From NCBI GenBank assembly GCA_025093985.1, contig JACAAK010000007.1, forward strand, positions 2,480,001 to 2,544,000: DNA of 64,000 nt, given 5' to 3'. Origin of the DNA: Calvatia gigantea (taxonomy: Eukaryota; Basidiomycota; Agaricomycetes; Agaricales; Lycoperdaceae). The notes beneath the pieces were generated by a model. It made no database searches and was not told the DNA's origin. It worked only from the letters and a program-made list of their open reading frames with translations. This document shows, one piece after another, positions 59,135 through 64,000 of the stretch (its first letter is position 1; each line of letters opens with the position of its first letter). A program made the translations under genes and the position numbers.

Positions 59135-60311
59135 TTAATACCAAGTCACACAACGACTTTGCGATAGCCTAGAGAACGGTGTTATTTTGAGACGCAAATG
59201 ATAGAAACAAGGGAAAACCCACATACCCTGTACTTTGGTCTCGGCACAGACAGTGGTTGAAGAATTTATTGCTTCGATCCCTGCGAGGCGTCGCCGAGAC
59301 ATTAGAGATGCGAAAATTAAAGGGGGCACATACTCACTTGCTATCCATCCACTCTGATAAATAAGCATAACCTTTTCGCATAGTTATATGGCTTCAGTAA
59401 ACCAGGTACGTATTTGCTTCGAATGAACTAATTGAGGCACTCGTCCCTAGATCCAGACTCTTGGTCCGTGGCTGTCAACAGGAACTTCTCCGTTTTTGTA
59501 GCCGGGGGGAGAATGGCCTCTGCTGATGATTTTTCCTTGTCTTTGCTGTTAGTGTTGTCGGAATCAAAAGAGCTAGTGGCAGAAGTCTGAGTCGTGGTAG
59601 TAGTGGCTGAGTTTGTTGTACCCGCAAGAGGGGATGTTGCGGTTGTCGGGGTGGAGGTCGCAGCCGTATCATTCGACGCGAACGAAGTTGATGCCATGAA
59701 GGATCGTGCTACTGTGGTCGGTGGAATGAAAAATGAGCATCATCCAAGGTCTCTAGGAAGTCACTGTGCCAGATAATTAGTTATGCGCGTGTAAATACTT
59801 ATGAGGGACATACATGAGGACCACAAATTATTCCCAGTGTCTCCGGTTAGTACAAGAAGTTTGCTGGAGGCACAGGTAGCGGCCATGCACTTGCAGCTGG
59901 AGGTGGCAGCTGCTGAAACACTGGCACTGTTGAAAATGATAAAGTTAAACATAGAAACATCCGTGAATAAAAGAAATCATACCTAGGGCCCTAGCGAGCT
60001 CACCGTTGGGTGGATTCACAGCGGCCGGTGGTGACTTTTCCGATGGCTTCGGCCTTTGCTCATCATGGCAGAGATGGTCAATCTCTTGCTTAATACTAGC
60101 GTGCCGCAAGTGATGAGCACAAACATCCAAAGATCAAAGACACTCTTGAGTACTCGCAGTGGTGGTGGGTGGGGGTGGATTGCGGGAGAGGCGGGGTTGG
60201 GATTATTGAGGACAATGGTGAGGGTGAGATGGGGAACCGTGGATGACCATTTCCATCAAAGCCGCCATCATTGCTTCGAGTCGAACTAGGCGTGAACATC
60301 ACAAACCGCAC
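59135..60311 (-). other. Possible minus-strand gene(s), unresolved
   Basis: Two short exon chains look plausible but are not recognised. One spans 59368 to about 59135 and gives MLIYQSGWIARIEAINSS ... VQGYRKVVV-stop across two canonical introns that keep phase. The other includes a Ser/Thr-rich stretch (59697-59428: TSTPTTATSPLAGTTNSATT) and Cys-containing sequence near 59.9 kb. A secreted Ser/Thr-rich protein is one possibility. Starts and links between exons are not settled. Confidence 0.25.
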
Positions 60312-60336
60312 AAGGGCAGCCGCAACGTCTCACATC

Positions 60337-60590
60337 CTATTCAGCATTTTCGGTCCCATCCGAGGAGCTCAAAATTTCTGTAGGCGCTGGTGGACTCGAA
60401 CAATCACCACTACAGCAGGCCCGGCACCACCAGTCTGCGAAGTCCTCACCTGCTTTGCACGTTTGGAGCTTTTGCGCAGGGGGTCCAGGAATATAAAAAA
60501 TTAGCAGGTGCACGACTTACATGTCCAAAGCCATTCACCCGGGCACGAATACCAAATACGGTCGGTGGTTGAAATGGCTTTGGCTGGGGA
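60337..60590 (-). CDS. Unrecognised cysteine-rich C-terminal exons
   Basis: Two adjoining exon-like stretches read well on the minus strand. PKPFQPPTVFGIRARVNGFG runs up to a GT donor at about 60.52 kb. After an intron the frame continues CKAGEDFADWWCRACCSGDC, SSPPAPTEILSSSDGTENAE and a stop at 60337. The acceptor choice is not certain, and the 5' end is unknown. A start-like exon (MTTTSGWGPYRDPSQAAAAI) ends at a GT donor near 61.57 kb but could not be joined in frame. Five cysteines and two adjacent Trp occur in 20 residues. No family is recognised. Confidence 0.3.
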
Positions 60591-60599
60591 TAGAAGGTT

Positions 60600-62586
60600 C
60601 ATGGAGAGTCCTTGAGGTAGAGGATAGAAGAGGGGTTATGCGAGATAAAGTGGAAGGCAGGGGGTGAAGACAGGGACGAGGACGGGACTGGCACTGAGGA
60701 AGCGGGCGGGAGACATGGAGAAAAGAAGAGAAAAGAAGAGGAACCGCGGGCCTCACGGGGTGCTCAGCAGGGCAAGCCGCAGCAACAGCGGGACAGGCAA
60801 CTTGGGGCGGCAAGCAGCAGTAGTTCACTCTGCTCAGAATATAGCTTCAGCAATCGCTGCATCACGGAGCATTGTTGATCGCTCTCCAGCTTAGCCTTCC
60901 AGAGTGCTGAGTGCAGATCTGGGCTCCTGAATGGCACAGCAGCAAATGCTTCGACTATCCTTCATTTGGCTAACCTGCCGCAAGCCTAGTTGCATCGCGA
61001 GGGGTAGTAGAGTGGGATAGCCCTGCATTGGATGACTAGTGAACAGGACCAACAGCGCACAATGGAAAGCATGCAAAGATCTTGTGAATTTTTTTTCAGA
61101 TAAGCAATGGTCCCAGTTAATAGATAAACAAAGCATAAAGTACCTTTGCTGAGTTCGCCTAGAGTCTGTCATCATGGGGCAAAGCCATTTTCTCCTCTTC
61201 TTAAAAGAGCCGTCCAAGGAGCAAAGTCCTCCATAGCAAAGGTAGGGACAGGGAGAAAGGGTAGGAGACAGGAAGGGCGGTGTGATTCGCGAGCAACCCG
61301 GTCAACAAGATTATTGAGTCGAGAGGGTAATTCTACACCTGGCCCACAGGCACAAACATGAGAAAACAACGTCGAGAGCGGAGAGACATTCACAGAAAAC
61401 ACAAGTTGTCTGTTTGCCTAAACTGTTGTGGCGCTCCAGCGCTACAATGGCTTAGCAGGCCGCCCATGTCTGCAAGGGGAAAGAATGAGCTTGGTTCAAA
61501 GAGAGGCCGGGAGAAACAGGGCCAATCTCTCGAACGGCAAGGAAAAGGGGAAGGCAAAACAAACGACAAACTCACCCGATGGCAGCAGCGGCTTGCGAAG
61601 GGTCGCGATATGGTCCCCATCCCGAAGTCGTTGTCATTTGCGGAAAAACTATTCGATCCCCGCGGCAGCTGACGATGAGCTTCTGGATGGATGAGGGATG
61701 TGGGTTATGGTGGTACAAGCGGTACTTGAGGGAAGGGAAAGGGAGAAGAGAAGGCGACGAGGTTAGAAGATCTGGGAGAAGAATGTATGAGATTGTTTTT
61801 CGATGGTTCGTGAGTCGTTTTGTGCCTTTTTGGAGAACCAGATTGCGAAAGGGAGTCAAAATTATCTTCCCAGTTGCAGGGATAGCAGTAGAGACCATGA
61901 GGCAGAAAACACGCCAAAACACTTGAGTTATTTTTGCCACCAAGAGCGGCGGACATGACCAGTTGCCATCTATGTAAAGGAGCGGGAGTTGGTTGTGCGC
62001 ACGGTGTGTAAGCGCAGTCCTGGTCACTGCAGGCAGCGTCAACAAGGTCACCCGGCCGTCACAAGGCTAAGTTGATGGAGAGAACCGCACACCTTGCTCT
62101 TAGCATTGTGATCATAATTTCATCGCCTATGATCAGAGTCAACGTTGAAACCCAGGGCTTGCACGGGAGGAGAAACGACTGGGAGCGAGCGTTCAGCTGA
62201 GCTGTTTGGTCTTTGGTGCATGTTCAGTGGATGGAGTGCGTTTTAAGAGTGCAAGCACTCGGCATGTATCGTCGCCTCTTAAACCGTGCGCGACCCAGCC
62301 GGTGCAACACATGCGCCTGGGGTAGGTGAGTGGTGCAGTAGGCAAGGGAAGCGGAAATTGGTTTGCTATCATTCGGAGTTTGAACCAGTTGTTGATTCCA
62401 TGACGTTGACTCCGTTCAGGCTGTGCCCCAATGTTTCAGCTAATACAGGTCCAGCTGCACATTTGTGTGACTACATAACAGACGATGAGACTACCTGGCT
62501 TTTCCCATCCCGCACTTGACCTCACCCAACGCCTGCATCGCACTTGTCATCTACTTTGCTCTCGTTGACCTAAACCCGTCCCTTCT
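60600..62586. other. Mostly unassigned sequence upstream of the DUF6699-type gene
   Basis: Apart from the possible minus-strand first exon near 61.57-61.64 kb, I see no supported gene. The last few hundred bases are the promoter side of the plus-strand gene that starts at 62587. Pyrimidine-rich and purine-rich stretches produce long meaningless frames on both strands. Confidence 0.4.
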
Positions 62587-63988
62587 ATGTCATTCTTTGT
62601 GTCAGCGAGTGATTATGAAATCTACGGAGAAGAATTCTCAGATCCCTGGCATGAAGATTTTATATCAAGATCTTATCTTTTTGGTATTCTACACAATATG
62701 GGGCAACCCTTTCCTGCTGTCAGACGACTGCGCCATCCACTACCACCACCCCCACCCTCATTTCTGACTGAAGCAGACATTGCAGAACTTCCAGCATTTC
62801 CCCTTCTTTCTCCGCAACCCGCTCCTGAGACATTCCAAGGCCAATCGCAGCCGGCTCACATCCTTCCAAAACTAGGTGCCAAAAAGGCTCGATGGCGGCT
62901 ATTTGAGCGCATTGCACAACACGGCTTGTTTTCTAATAAGCCAGCCCAGCCATCCACACCCCAGCCACCCTCCCCAGCAGGTTCTATCCCTCCCCCGGCT
63001 CCCGCTGATACGATCCAAGCGCCAACTGCTCAAGGGCGACCCCAGGGACTGCCCTATGCCTCAAGCTCTACCCAAACTTCGCGTGCACCATCCTTACCCG
63101 GTTTGGTCTCGACATTTTCCGGTAGCCCGAGCAAGCTCAGCGACTCCAGCAGCAGGAAAGACATAGAACCGACCCCCGTGGTGACCCCATCCCCCACTTC
63201 CACCGGTCCCGCCAAGTTGCAGGTGCCACAGAACGTTACAGCTTCTCCTTGGTTGCATGAGAAATCCACCACGCACCCTGACTACGTTCAGACAACCTCT
63301 CTAACCGCCGCTCCAGTTCCACCCCCCTCTCTTGCCAAACACAAGGAATAAGATCAATTCAGCGAGAAAAATGTGGGCTTCATTTTTTTCTTACCTTATG
63401 GTGCTTCCTTGTGTGCCGAAGGCCCGATCAAATGCTCAAGGTACGGAACCCCTGTCTGGAGTCATACCACCACTCACTCCCAACATAGGGTTTGCCGATT
63501 CTACCAAATTACGCCTGAGCCCACTTCTGGAGTATCGCGTATCAAATCCACCTGTATCCCATGACCTCCGTCTTGATCTTTCCGGTCGCGGCCAAGCAGC
63601 ATCAATGAGTGGGTACCGGCGCCCATTCAATGAACTCGAAGAGGTGCAAATTGCAACGATCCCTCCTACTCATACTCTTCGACTCTTCCATCCCCGACTG
63701 CCGTTGTACATCGATGTTACCCAAGTACATCCCAACGGCATCACCGTCTTGGATATCATTATGCGGGTCTCTGCCACACTCACACAACAAATATCACCTG
63801 ATATGTTGACCACTGGCAATCGTGCAGAGGTCGAGAAGGCATATAAAAGGCGGGTAGCTTTTTTTGGTGGTGGGGTGGAAAAAGGAATCTTATGGATAGA
63901 CCTGCTCTCCGATGATGTAATGTTTGAAGGACTGGAGAGGGCTGAGAGGGGCTTATGGGAGATCAAAACAAAGAAGGTTCCCATTTGA
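62587..63988 (+). CDS. DUF6699-type protein with a proline-rich N-terminus
   Basis: Function unknown; DUF6699 proteins are common in Agaricomycetes. The first part (62587-63351, start MSFFVSASDYEIYGEEFSDP) is Pro/Ser/Thr-rich and looks disordered. The second part (63332-63988) holds the domain: LRLSPLLEYRVSNPPVSHDL, ATIPPTHTLRLFHPRLPLYI, VTQVHPNGITVLDIIMRVSA, EKAYKRRVAFFGGGVEKGIL and DLLSDDVMFEGLERAERGLW, ending KKVPI-stop at 63988. The two parts are in different frames, and an intron is probably spliced out near 63.2-63.45 kb (a GT donor after KLQ at about 63222 is one choice). If not, they are two overlapping genes. The whole is shown as one gene because this layout, a Pro-rich front and a C-terminal domain, is usual. 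Confidence 0.65.
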
Positions 63989-64000
63989 AGGTATTTTTCA

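Noticed and set aside
1..64000. CRISPR arrays, bacterial operons or ribosome-binding sites
   Set aside because: The window is eukaryotic nuclear DNA; no regularly spaced short repeats were seen.

Overview
The window is nuclear DNA of a filamentous basidiomycete, most likely a member of Agaricomycetes. The reasons are genes split by many short introns (about 50-60 nt, GT-AG), Zn2Cys6 regulators with a fungal-specific domain, Kre9/Knh1-type wall proteins, a DUF6699-type protein, and large NACHT-type NLR genes of mushroom-forming-fungus style. I cannot name the genus from the sequence. All gene models are my reading of splice sites and family motifs.

Left half (about 2-33 kb) is conserved housekeeping sequence. 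It holds a Bzz1-type F-BAR/C1/SH3 actin-endocytosis adaptor (+); an unrecognised multi-exon gene (+); the CCR4-NOT deadenylase Caf1/Pop2 (-); two paralogous Zn2Cys6 transcription factors (-) on either side of the Mediator subunit Med21 (-); two intron-bearing tRNA genes facing each other (Gln-CUG and Arg-UCG); two neighbouring Kre9/Knh1-domain secreted proteins (-), one with a GPI-type Ser/Thr-rich tail and one without; and the telomere and replication-timing regulator Rif1 (+) with N-terminal PP1-docking motifs.

The region 32.7-38.3 kb starts with a cyclopropane-fatty-acyl-phospholipid-synthase-like methyltransferase (+). Its 3' end was tandemly duplicated together with an adjacent multi-pass membrane-protein gene (-). 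Both membrane-gene copies and the second methyltransferase fragment are decayed. A perfect 59-bp block closes each duplication unit.

The region 38.3-57.7 kb is a cluster of four minus-strand NACHT NTPase (NLR-type) paralogs. Copies 1 and 2 are pseudogenes, with frameshifts and, in copy 1, a destroyed Walker A. Copy 3 would be intact but is split by a 2-kb insertion. Copy 4 looks complete. Each copy has a short Gly/aromatic-rich segment just before the NACHT domain that resembles the amyloid-signalling motifs of fungal NLRs. A Tc1/mariner transposon is cut in two across the cluster: its 5' half is in the 2.0-kb insertion in copy 2 and its 3' half is in the 2.0-kb insertion in copy 3. The insertions are flanked by 104-bp and 217-bp direct repeats of NLR sequence. 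This is the most unusual structure in the window, and it could be biological or an assembly artefact.

The right end (57.7-64 kb) has decayed duplicated sequence, short unresolved minus-strand exons, and a DUF6699-type gene (+) that ends 12 bases before the window edge.
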